From Coleofasciculus sp. S288 (GTDB lineage Bacteria; Cyanobacteriota; Cyanobacteriia; Cyanobacteriales; Coleofasciculaceae): 8,826 bases of DNA. Positions 1-6,186 of this stretch are shown here, one piece after another. Location: NCBI GenBank assembly GCA_020216575.1, contig JAIUYC010000095.1:1-8826 (forward strand). Direction: 5' to 3'. How positions within the stretch are numbered: position 1 is the stretch's first letter; each line of letters begins with the position of its first letter. The notes under the pieces were generated by a model. It saw only the letters and a list, made by a program, of their open reading frames with translations, had not been told where the DNA came from and made no database searches. The position numbers were made by a program, and so were the translations under genes.

Positions 1-114
1 GTGTTATTGAAAGCAAGCTTGGAGGATTGGCTCAACTCTCAAAAGAGCGAGTTTGTTGAAGCAGCCAACTATGTGTTGACAAAGAATGCTGAGTTGTATC
101 AGCGTTTAGCGTAA
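1..114 (+). CDS. Probable type II antitoxin, C-terminal part (partial at window start)
   Basis: The reading frame is open from base 1 and stops at TAA 112-114, giving 37 visible residues that end in AANYVLTKNAELYQRLA. That ending is, from memory, typical of small cyanobacterial antitoxins placed directly before Doc-type toxins. The stop codon overlaps the next gene's ATG as TAATG, so the pair is translationally coupled. The expected role is to neutralise the downstream toxin and, as in other such modules, to repress its own promoter; that promoter and the DNA-binding N-terminus would lie before the window. GTG at base 1 could in principle be a start, but the protein would then be very short, so a 5' truncation by the window edge is more likely. 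The antitoxin family (Phd, ribbon-helix-helix or other) cannot be settled from this piece. Confidence 0.7.
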   Translation: MLLKASLEDWLNSQKSEFVEAANYVLTKNAELYQRLA

Positions 115-497
115 TGCGCTTTCTGACATTAATCGAGGTGCTAGAACTACATCGTAGAATTATTGAGCAATCCGGTGGAGCATTCGGTATCCGAGATGTA
201 GGGTTGTTGGAGTCAGCGCTCGCTCAGCCCCGAATGACGTTTGGTGGAGAAGATCTGTACTCAAGCTTGCTTGAGAAAGCAGCCGCATTAGGGTTTTCTA
301 TCATCATGAACCATCCATTTGTAGATGGAAACAAACGTACAGGTCATGCTGCGGTAGAGACTTTTCTTGTGCTGAATGGAATGGAAATTAACGTCTCTGT
401 AGATGAACAAGAGCGTATGGTGTTGGCGATCGCATCGGGGGAGCTAGGGCGGGAGGCATTTGTAGAATGGTTACAACTGAATATAACCGCCAGCTAA
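114..497 (+). CDS. doc: Doc/Fic-family toxin of a toxin-antitoxin pair
   Basis: The 127-residue product has the length of the Doc (death on curing) family. The signature HPFVDGNKRTG is at residues 67-77, matching HxFx(D/N)xNKR with all core positions kept (H67, F69, D71, N73, K74, R75). The Lys at position 74, where AMP-transferring Fic proteins usually have Gly, is the Doc variant. The segment with IRDVGLLESALAQP at residues 26-39 is the usual family N-terminal block. Phage P1 Doc phosphorylates elongation factor Tu and so halts translation; the same cytosolic activity is expected here, inferred from the motif. The ATG overlaps the upstream antitoxin stop (TAATG), so antitoxin is made first and the two are co-translated. 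Nothing looks broken, so the module is probably functional. The link to the clock genes 5.7 kb away is likely only positional. Confidence 0.92.
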   Translation: MRFLTLIEVLELHRRIIEQSGGAFGIRDVGLLESALAQPRMTFGGEDLYSSLLEKAAALGFSIIMNHPFVDGNKRTGHAAVETFLVLNGMEINVSVDEQERMVLAIASGELGREAFVEWLQLNITAS

Positions 498-547
498 CAA
501 GCCGTTGTGTTGAGGGGAGTGGAAGCGGTAACTCAGTTTCTCAACCA

Positions 548-575
548 ACAAGCGATATGAACAGCGATCGCTTGT
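548..575. repeat. Perfect 9-bp inverted repeat (hairpin) after the toxin gene
   Basis: The arms ACAAGCGAT (548-556) and ATCGCTTGT (567-575) are exact reverse complements around a 10-base loop. The right arm overlaps a HIP1 octamer at 564-571. It lies 50 bases after the toxin stop and could end or stabilise the toxin mRNA, but there is no T-run after it, so it does not qualify as a standard intrinsic terminator. Confidence 0.6.
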
Positions 576-595
576 GTGCCGTCCAGTGCGATCGC
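564..595. repeat. Two HIP1 (GCGATCGC) octamers
   Basis: The octamer GCGATCGC occurs at 564-571 and 588-595. In the whole window I count eleven copies, starting at 426, 564, 588, 1096, 1159, 2416, 4055, 5143, 6308, 6643 and 8641. Random expectation for an 8-mer is about 0.13 copies in this length. HIP1 is a known over-represented palindrome of many cyanobacteria; its function is not settled. Here it serves as a strong taxonomic marker. Confidence 0.9.
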
Positions 596-607
596 CTATC
601 GCCGTAG

Positions 608-633
608 GCTGGGTTGACAACAGGAAACCCAGC
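608..633. repeat. Dispersed cyanobacterial hairpin repeat (8-bp perfect stem)
   Basis: The arms GCTGGGTT (608-615) and AACCCAGC (626-633) pair perfectly around a 10-base loop. The arrangement, a GTAGGCTGGGTT-type left flank with AACCCAGC on the right, resembles a short element I recall as repeated in many cyanobacterial intergenic regions. Repeat status is from memory; only one copy is visible in this window. Spurious small proteins are often called across such elements. Confidence 0.55.
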
Positions 634-825
634 ATCGCTTTTCTCTGGCACTCCACGCCTGTCATCGTCGGTGGCGTTCATCTGCCTACCATAAACAACA
701 GAAGGGAACTGGTTAGCAGGGTCACAGTCATCAAAGGTAGTAGCAGCAGGGGCATTTGCCTTAAATTAAGGTCTGGGAAGTCGTCCTTGTAAGACTACCG
801 TTACTAACAACGTGGTGTGACTGGA

Positions 826-2730
826 ATGGAGTTGAGGGTGAGTAAGGCAGTATCGCAGTGGTGGAAGTCTTTTGAGAAGCATCCAACTTTAGCTTGGACT
901 CTCTCAATGAGTGGGTTGCTAGTGATTAGCTGGGTAGCTTTTTTGTGGCATTTGGGCAGCATCGGTTTGGTTGATGAGACTGAACCCATGTTTGCGGAAG
1001 CAGCTCGTCAGATGACCGTGACAGGGGACTGGATCACGCCGTATTTTAATACTGTGACTCGGTTTGATAAGCCGCCGTTGATCTACTGGTTAATGGCGAT
1101 CGCATATAAGCTCATCGGTGTGAATGAATGGGCGGTGCGACTGCCTTCGGCGCTATCTGCGATCGCGCTCACGGTATTTGGCTTCTATACTATGCGACAC
1201 TTTGGGGTTTCTCGTCCTGCTGTCGTGACTCAAGCTATCGATGCTGAATTTGAGGACAATCCCAAAATTCCAAACCAAGAGCGCCAGCTATGGCTCTCTG
1301 CCTGGATTGGGGCTACCCTAATCGCCGTCAATCCCCAAACCATCGTCTGGGCACGCACGGGTGTCTCCGATATGCTCCTCAGTGGCTGCATGGGAAGCGC
1401 ACTCCTAGCTTTTTTCCTAGGATATGCTCAACCCTCTCGACCAACGGTGCAAGCGCGTTGGTATCTAGCCTTTTACGTGCTGATTGCCCTAGCTATCCTG
1501 ACCAAAGGACCCGTAGGTTTCGTACTCCCATCGCTCATTATTGGAGCGTTCCTGCTGTACCTGGGCAACAGTCGCGAGGTGTTGCGGGAAATGCGTCCCG
1601 TCCGAGGAGCAATGATTACCCTAATTCTGGCACTGCCCTGGTACATTTTAGTCATCGCCTTCAATGGACCTGACTACATCGAGGCGTTTTTCGGCTATCA
1701 CAACGTTCAGCGCTTTACCGAAGTCGTTAACAACCACTCAGCGCCCTGGTATTTCTACTTTCTGGTCGTACTCGTCGGCTTTGCACCGTGGTCGAGCTAC
1801 TTACCCATCGCAATTTTCAGGCTGCGCTTTTGGCAGCAAAATAGATGGCGCTCTTCACCCCGCTCCACTCATTTGGGTCTATTTGCCCTGTTTTGGTTTG
1901 CGGTGATTTTTGGTTTCTTCACAATTGCCGTCACAAAACTCCCCAGCTACGTCCTGCCTCTAATGCCTGCGGCCGCTATTCTCGTCGCTCTGCTGTGGAG
2001 CGACCAACTGACACGGGAGGGTAAGGGGCAACGGTTGAACGTTGACGGTTTAGACGATGATGTGCAATCGGCTAACCCCCGACCGCCAAAGTCTCTCCTG
2101 TGGAGTGGCGCGTTTAATGTGGTGTTTTTGCTAGTCCTTACCGGTGCGATTTTCTACAGCCCTAACTTCATCGGCTATGACCCAGCCGCGCCTAACTTAG
2201 CGGAGCTAGTGCGGCAGTCGGGGTTGTCGCTCATAGGAGGCGTGATTTGGGGCGTAACGGCCATTATGGCACTGCTATCGCTCATCCAGAAACATCGGTG
2301 GCGTTGGCTTTTGACGATAAATCTGGTAGGATTTTTAGCGTTTATCCTGTTTGTGGTCACCCCCGCTTCCTTTTTGATGGATGAAGCGCGTCAGCTTCCC
2401 CTACGAGAATTAGCAGCGATCGCAAAGCAAGCTGATTTTGGAAACCAAGAGTTGATTATGATTGGCTTTGAAAAGCCAAGCCTTGTATTTTATAGTCAGC
2501 GACCCGTGACTTACTTCAAAAAGACGAAAAAAGCGATCGGGTATATCAAGAAAAAAGTTGCGACTCAACCCAACCCCCCCTCATTTCTCATCTTGACGGA
2601 GTCTAAACGGTTGCCAAGAACGGGGTTAAAGCCCGATGAATACACCCATCTCGGCCATGCCGGAGGTTACGACCTGATCCGCGTCTCCAAACAGGTTGTG
2701 GCTGAGCAAGAGGTGAACGTTAAAGGTTAG
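826..2730 (+). CDS. Polytopic glycosyltransferase, ArnT/PMT type (GT39/GT83-like)
   Basis: This 634-residue inner-membrane protein is predicted to move a sugar from a polyprenyl-phosphate carrier to a lipid or protein on the periplasmic side. After a first membrane helix (about residues 24-44) comes DETEPMFAEAARQM at 50-63, the extracytoplasmic loop whose acidic residues are catalytic in the PMT/ArnT superfamily. It is followed by FDKPPLIYW, the helix-linked RTGVSDM, KGPVGF and KLPSYVLPLMP, all typical of these enzymes. Roughly ten to twelve hydrophobic segments are spread to about residue 515, followed by a soluble tail of about 115 residues. Three in-frame starts are possible: GTG 817, ATG 826 and GTG 838. 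ATG 826 is chosen as the only ATG near the conserved region, though GGAG at 828-831 is well spaced for GTG 838. The 3' end overlaps the convergent kinase gene by 11 bases. The sugar and acceptor cannot be read from sequence. Confidence 0.85.
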   Translation: MELRVSKAVSQWWKSFEKHPTLAWTLSMSGLLVISWVAFLWHLGSIGLVDETEPMFAEAARQMTVTGDWITPYFNTVTRFDKPPLIYWLMAIAYKLIGVNEWAVRLPSALSAIALTVFGFYTMRHFGVSRPAVVTQAIDAEFEDNPKIPNQERQLWLSAWIGATLIAVNPQTIVWARTGVSDMLLSGCMGSALLAFFLGYAQPSRPTVQARWYLAFYVLIALAILTKGPVGFVLPSLIIGAFLLYLGNSREVLREMRPVRGAMITLILALPWYILVIAFNGPDYIEAFFGYHNVQRFTEVVNNHSAPWYFYFLVVLVGFAPWSSYLPIAIFRLRFWQQNRWRSSPRSTHLGLFALFWFAVIFGFFTIAVTKLPSYVLPLMPAAAILVALLWSDQLTREGKGQRLNVDGLDDDVQSANPRPPKSLLWSGAFNVVFLLVLTGAIFYSPNFIGYDPAAPNLAELVRQSGLSLIGGVIWGVTAIMALLSLIQKHRWRWLLTINLVGFLAFILFVVTPASFLMDEARQLPLRELAAIAKQADFGNQELIMIGFEKPSLVFYSQRPVTYFKKTKKAIGYIKKKVATQPNPPSFLILTESKRLPRTGLKPDEYTHLGHAGGYDLIRVSKQVVAEQEVNVKG

Positions 2731-5700
2731 AGGATTGAGGTCCGATACCGGCAGCCACTTGAATCACTTGCAGCAGGGATGCCATCTTTTGCTGGTTATC
2801 AGGTGCTAAACAGGGATACACGGCAAGACCAGCAACCTGATTCGCCGCCTCTGCCGTCTGGCGATCGAGCGTTACTAGGGGGAGAGCGGTCAAACTACCG
2901 TGTAATGAAAACTGCTTAAAGTAGGCAAACGGGTCTGCTAGCCCTTCACTGTCTAGCAATATGACATCGGGACGCCAAACATGGGCTAATAACTCTGCCT
3001 GCTCTAGATCGTCAGCTTCGAGAACCCGGTAATTGAGTTCGGAGAGCTGATGGCTCATTACGTCAGTTAACTCCGAACCCATTACGGATGAGTTAGGGCA
3101 AGTCTTTCCCAACTCAGGGCTCAAATACAAAATTGTCAGACTTTTGCTGGTTTGGCTCTGCGGCTTGCCCAAGGCATTCAGACTCTGGAGTAAGGCTTGC
3201 TCTTGCACGGGTAAGCTTAAGAAGCCGTTAGCCTTGTTGTGATAAGCCTGTTGTTTTTCTGCCTGTGTTGCCGTTACGAAAATCGGGATGTGAAGGGTTT
3301 GGACATCTGACTTGAGGAGAGTCAGCACATCCCAGCCGGAAAGTTGCGGTAAAAGGGGATTGAGTAAAATAGCGCAGGGCTGCAAGCTGCGGGCTTTTTC
3401 GATTGCCTCTGTACCCGAGCGAGCAATCACGACATGATAGTCCAAACGATTGAGCTGTTCCGTCAAATCGTCTACATACTGGGGTACCGTTTCAACAATT
3501 AACACCAATCGGTTGCGGCTGGCTGGGGTTGCAGGTTGTAGGTTGGCAAGTTGAATGTCATCGATTGCACCTTCATCCTTCAATTTTTGTACCATTTCTG
3601 GCGGCGGACAGGGGGGCAGTACGACGGTAAACTTACTTCCCTCGCCAATTTTGGAAATAAACGAGACATCTCCACCGTGCAACCGAGCAAGGCGTTGAGT
3701 TAAGGCGAGTCCCAGACCGGCTCCCTCAAAGCGACGGGTGAGGGGATTTTCCAGTTGTTGGAACTTCTGAAAGATCAAGTGCTGCTTCTCTTCGGGAATG
3801 CCAATGCCCGTGTCCCAGACGGTAAAAGCAATCCAGTCTTCCCAGCGATTAACCTTCAGACCAATTTTACCACTGGCGTCTGTGAACTTGAGGGCGTTAG
3901 ACAGCAGATGCACGAGCATTTGGCGCAGGCGCAACTCGTCAGCAACGATGGTTTCTAAACCCGGTTCAATCTCCAGGTTGAAGGGAATGTCTAGAGAGGA
4001 TTCGTCCTCCTGTTGGTCTTTCTCGGAGGGGCGCTGTAGCGCTTGGGAATACGCGCGATCGCAAACGCTCTGAAGCTGCACCGGCTCCAGCGTCAGTTCT
4101 AGCTGCCCGGTTTCCATCCGAGTTAAATCCAGAATATCGTTGACGATCGTCATTAGCTGACGCCCACTCTGATAAATCAGCCGAGCGTAACGAGCTTGAC
4201 GTTCGTTCAATTTCCCTAAGGTTTGGTCTTTCAATAGGGATGACAACCCCAAAATAGCCGTGAGAGGAGTCTTCAGCTCATGGCTAATACAGGCTAAAAA
4301 CTCATCTTTCAAACGATTGAGTTGGACTAAGTCGGCATTTTTTGCCGCCAGTTCTTTGGCAACTTGCTGCTGCTCAGTCGTATCTTGGGCAAACACTAAC
4401 CACACGTCAGAGGAGTGAGGAGATGAAGACGCGAAGGAGTCCATTGGAAAATTCCCCGCGTCCCCGCGTCCCCGCGTCCCGGTGTCTGTCTCCTCGCTCT
4501 CCTGCAAGACAACCGACGCTGACAGCGGAATTCTGATAAAGGAAAAGATGCGCTCCTGATTAGGTTTTCCCACGTCTGAAACCACTCCAGATGCCTCCCG
4601 ATACGCTACAGCGTCTTGGACGAGTACGGGAAGTGCTGGCAGACTCGCTCGACGTTGAGAAACTTGCGCCTCTGTCGGAGGAGCATCAAGGGCGCAGTGC
4701 TGCTGATTCGTCCTTTGAGCAGGGAATTCATCCCGCTCTTTAACCGCATGTTCGACAGCGAATGACTGTTTCGGTGATTGAGTGGGTTGGCGGGTTAGCG
4801 GTTTAACTGGAGAGTTAGATAAGGGGCTGCTGCAAAGCGTCGAGCGTGTTAGGGCTTGAGTTACAGGCGCTCCCAACGTTGCTACCGCTGGTTTTTTTGC
4901 AGCCGCATACCTGCGTCCTGTTGTATCTCGTTCGCCTGATTTTCCTAGCGCTGCTAGGGCTAGCTCTTCTCGATCAAGGGGTACGGGAGTGCGCTCCGCT
5001 TGATTAGCACTAGCGCCGTTGCCATTGCCATCTTTTTGCCAGTTAGGGCTATCCGTCCGTGTGGAAGCTTTACCCGGTTTGGCGTGGGTTGCGCAACCGA
5101 AAGGAGAGGGCTGTATGGTATTGCTAGAGCCAATCCCACGGTGCGATCGCTGCTGACGCTGGCGATCGGGAATTTGCCTCGATTTTGTTCCAGCCCCCGG
5201 AGCAGCCGATCCAGTTGTAGCGGTACGTTCGAGCGCGTCTGGGGAGGGGGGGATGGCAATCTGCTGACGCCAAGCCAGATTTTCAATGAGTACTTGTCCT
5301 GTAGCGGTTTGTAAACTTAGGGGCAAGGGAAGTTGCTCCAACAGTTGCATCAAAACCTCAATCCCCGTTGGCTGCGGCTCTTCCTCTACACCAGCCGCCT
5401 CGGTGGCTATAACTTGAGGTGTCAAGGATTGCAAGAGCAGCCAGTGGTTGAGCTGTCCTAAAAACTTGCCATCTTCATCAATTAATGCGCAGTAGGGGGG
5501 TGAGCTAGTCCGCCCATTAAGCCAGGTTGACGGCTTGGCATGCTTTTTCAGGACTCCAGGTTTCCCATCGTTCAACCCTTCTCCTGACTCTTGAAGGTGG
5601 CTCCAGAATTGGCTCAAACTGAGCTGTGCTGGTAGGATGATCAGGGGGTCAACAATCGGCGGCTCTAGCTGAGATAGCGGTTTATGGAGTTCTCCGCTTG

Positions 5701-5917
5701 CCATCGCCACGGAACTCTCACCTAACCCCGTCAGCGAGATTAGGTAAGGCACGACCTGTCGAAGATGAATAACTCCCAGGGGGCGCTGCTGTTCGCTGAT
5801 CACAACAATTGCGTCACACCCTGACGAGCGAAAAATCTCCAGCACGGTAGCAAGACCAGACGTTTGTTCACAAACGGGAACGGACTCGACAAATTCATTT
5901 AGGCTGGGAGTTGACAT
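2720..5917 (-). CDS. Hybrid histidine kinase: CBS pair, PAS-like, HisKA-HATPase, two degenerate receivers
   Basis: Numbering is from ATG 5917 (1065 residues). Residues 6-59 form a CBS domain and about 81-166 a second, CBS-like one, together a likely nucleotide-binding sensor. A PAS-like piece follows at about 185-225. Residues 230-455 are a low-complexity linker rich in R, T, Q, P and S. A short coiled coil leads to HisKA with phospho-site H546 in SHELKTPLTAILG. The ATPase domain has the N-box N674, DTGIGI (D702) and GAGLGLAL (732-739), so the kinase core looks active. Receiver 1 (803-920) has E-T for the acidic pair, Asn853 for the phosphoacceptor Asp and Ser901 for Lys. Receiver 2 (926-1055) keeps Asp989 but lacks the acidic pair and Lys. 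There is no signal peptide or membrane helix, so it is cytosolic. It is divergent from kaiA, with a 269-base gap. An upstream in-frame ATG at 5977 would add 20 residues that encode a hairpin, so 5917 is preferred. A clock function is possible but inferred only from context. Confidence 0.9.
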   Translation of the reverse strand: MSTPSLNEFVESVPVCEQTSGLATVLEIFRSSGCDAIVVISEQQRPLGVIHLRQVVPYLISLTGLGESSVAMASGELHKPLSQLEPPIVDPLIILPAQLSLSQFWSHLQESGEGLNDGKPGVLKKHAKPSTWLNGRTSSPPYCALIDEDGKFLGQLNHWLLLQSLTPQVIATEAAGVEEEPQPTGIEVLMQLLEQLPLPLSLQTATGQVLIENLAWRQQIAIPPSPDALERTATTGSAAPGAGTKSRQIPDRQRQQRSHRGIGSSNTIQPSPFGCATHAKPGKASTRTDSPNWQKDGNGNGASANQAERTPVPLDREELALAALGKSGERDTTGRRYAAAKKPAVATLGAPVTQALTRSTLCSSPLSNSPVKPLTRQPTQSPKQSFAVEHAVKERDEFPAQRTNQQHCALDAPPTEAQVSQRRASLPALPVLVQDAVAYREASGVVSDVGKPNQERIFSFIRIPLSASVVLQESEETDTGTRGRGDAGNFPMDSFASSSPHSSDVWLVFAQDTTEQQQVAKELAAKNADLVQLNRLKDEFLACISHELKTPLTAILGLSSLLKDQTLGKLNERQARYARLIYQSGRQLMTIVNDILDLTRMETGQLELTLEPVQLQSVCDRAYSQALQRPSEKDQQEDESSLDIPFNLEIEPGLETIVADELRLRQMLVHLLSNALKFTDASGKIGLKVNRWEDWIAFTVWDTGIGIPEEKQHLIFQKFQQLENPLTRRFEGAGLGLALTQRLARLHGGDVSFISKIGEGSKFTVVLPPCPPPEMVQKLKDEGAIDDIQLANLQPATPASRNRLVLIVETVPQYVDDLTEQLNRLDYHVVIARSGTEAIEKARSLQPCAILLNPLLPQLSGWDVLTLLKSDVQTLHIPIFVTATQAEKQQAYHNKANGFLSLPVQEQALLQSLNALGKPQSQTSKSLTILYLSPELGKTCPNSSVMGSELTDVMSHQLSELNYRVLEADDLEQAELLAHVWRPDVILLDSEGLADPFAYFKQFSLHGSLTALPLVTLDRQTAEAANQVAGLAVYPCLAPDNQQKMASLLQVIQVAAGIGPQSSNL
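4454..4480. repeat. Octanucleotide tandem repeat (CCCCGCGT x3 plus CCC) inside the kinase gene
   Basis: Three perfect head-to-tail copies of CCCCGCGT run from 4454 to 4477, followed by CCC. Read on the minus strand they encode a Gly/Arg-rich bit of the kinase linker (TRGRGDAG) just before the conserved helix leading to HisKA. The unit length is not a multiple of three, so three copies keep the frame, while gain or loss of one unit would break it. Confidence 0.9.
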
Positions 5918-5947
5918 GGATAGAACCAATGAGGCTGCAATAAAGGG

Positions 5948-5973
5948 GGAAGTGCTACGGGAGCAGCACTTCC
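5948..5973 (-). promoter_or_regulatory. 9-bp hairpin in the probable kinase leader
   Basis: The arms GGAAGTGCT (5948-5956) and AGCACTTCC (5965-5973) are exact reverse complements with an 8-base loop. The hairpin lies 30 bases upstream of the preferred kinase start (5917), and directly after the alternative ATG at 5975-5977. On the minus strand it is followed by CCCTTTATT, a weak T-rich stretch. It could therefore be an mRNA stabiliser or a leaky attenuator. No Shine-Dalgarno sequence is evident at either start. Confidence 0.5.
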
Positions 5974-6016
5974 TCATCGGAATCTGAACTGATAATGGAG
6001 TCGAGTAAAGCTGAAA

Positions 6017-6046
6017 ATCTTAACAGAACATTTCTGGCAAGTGCAA
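6017..6046 (-). promoter_or_regulatory. Candidate kinase promoter (weak)
   Basis: On the minus strand TTGCAC (6041-6046) and TAAGAT (6017-6022) are separated by 18 bases, giving a poor-to-fair sigma-70-like match. Its -35 element overlaps the left arm of the dyad at 6043-6071. This would put the transcript start near 6010, about 90 bases before ATG 5917, with the leader hairpin inside the transcript. Evidence is by eye only. Confidence 0.2.
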
Positions 6047-6071
6047 TAAGCTAGTACAGCTCAATTATTGC
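6043..6071. promoter_or_regulatory. Imperfect dyad between kinase gene and kaiA
   Basis: GCAATAA (6043-6049) is exactly repeated in inverted form as TTATTGC (6065-6071). The inner bases AGCT (6049-6052) and AGCT (6058-6061) also pair, with a 3-base offset on the right side. Its place in the divergent intergenic region suggests a protein-binding site able to act on both genes. No known regulator consensus (for example NtcA GTAN8TAC) fits. Confidence 0.4.
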
Positions 6072-6161
6072 TCTCAATTGGGCGCATAGATAGCCAAGCA
6101 ATTACAATTACTTACAATTTTTAGATGGCTTAAATTAATGTTAAGTATTTTCCGACTGAAT

Positions 6162-6170
6162 TGTTAAAAT
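6162..6170 (+). promoter_or_regulatory. Candidate extended -10 element for kaiA
   Basis: TGTTAAAAT gives an extended -10 (TG, one base, TAAAAT), a five-of-six match to TATAAT. No good -35 is seen at 16-18 bases upstream. Transcription would begin near 6177, only about 10 bases before ATG 6187, which makes this start choice tight and leaves the downstream TTG 6232 as a rival start with a leader of about 55 bases. A second -10-like TATACT lies at 6218-6223. Confidence 0.3.
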
Positions 6171-6186
6171 ATGTACCTGTAGAGTG

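Larger units (their letters stand above)
498..825 (+). other. Gene-free interval with dispersed-repeat character
   Basis: About 330 bases separate the toxin from the glycosyltransferase gene. The short open frames here have no recognisable protein. One on the minus strand contains MLGFLLSTQP, which simply translates the hairpin at 608-633. The interval holds two perfect hairpins (548-575 and 608-633), two HIP1 octamers (564-571 and 588-595) and a 13-base palindrome, CCTTAAATTAAGG, at 759-771, about 55 bases before the glycosyltransferase start and a possible operator. No convincing sigma-70-type promoter or RNA gene was found by eye. Confidence 0.6.

Noticed and set aside
495..535. TAACAAGCCGTTGTGTTG after the toxin, resembling the start of an integron attC/VCR site
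   Set aside because: The matching core GTTRRRY/RYYYAAC pair and the long imperfect palindrome are not present, and no integrase is in the window.
471..792. Small open frames on both strands in the 498-825 spacer (64 and 72 residues)
   Set aside because: They translate hairpin and HIP1 repeat sequence, have no recognisable domain, and one overlaps the end of the toxin gene.
4960..5314. Open frames of 104 and 108 residues on both strands inside the kinase gene
   Set aside because: They overlap the low-complexity linker of an uninterrupted kinase frame, lack recognisable motifs and are best explained by GC-rich composition.
6041..6060. NtcA-type site (GTAN8TAC) upstream of kaiA
   Set aside because: The GTG and TAC elements present are not at the required spacing.
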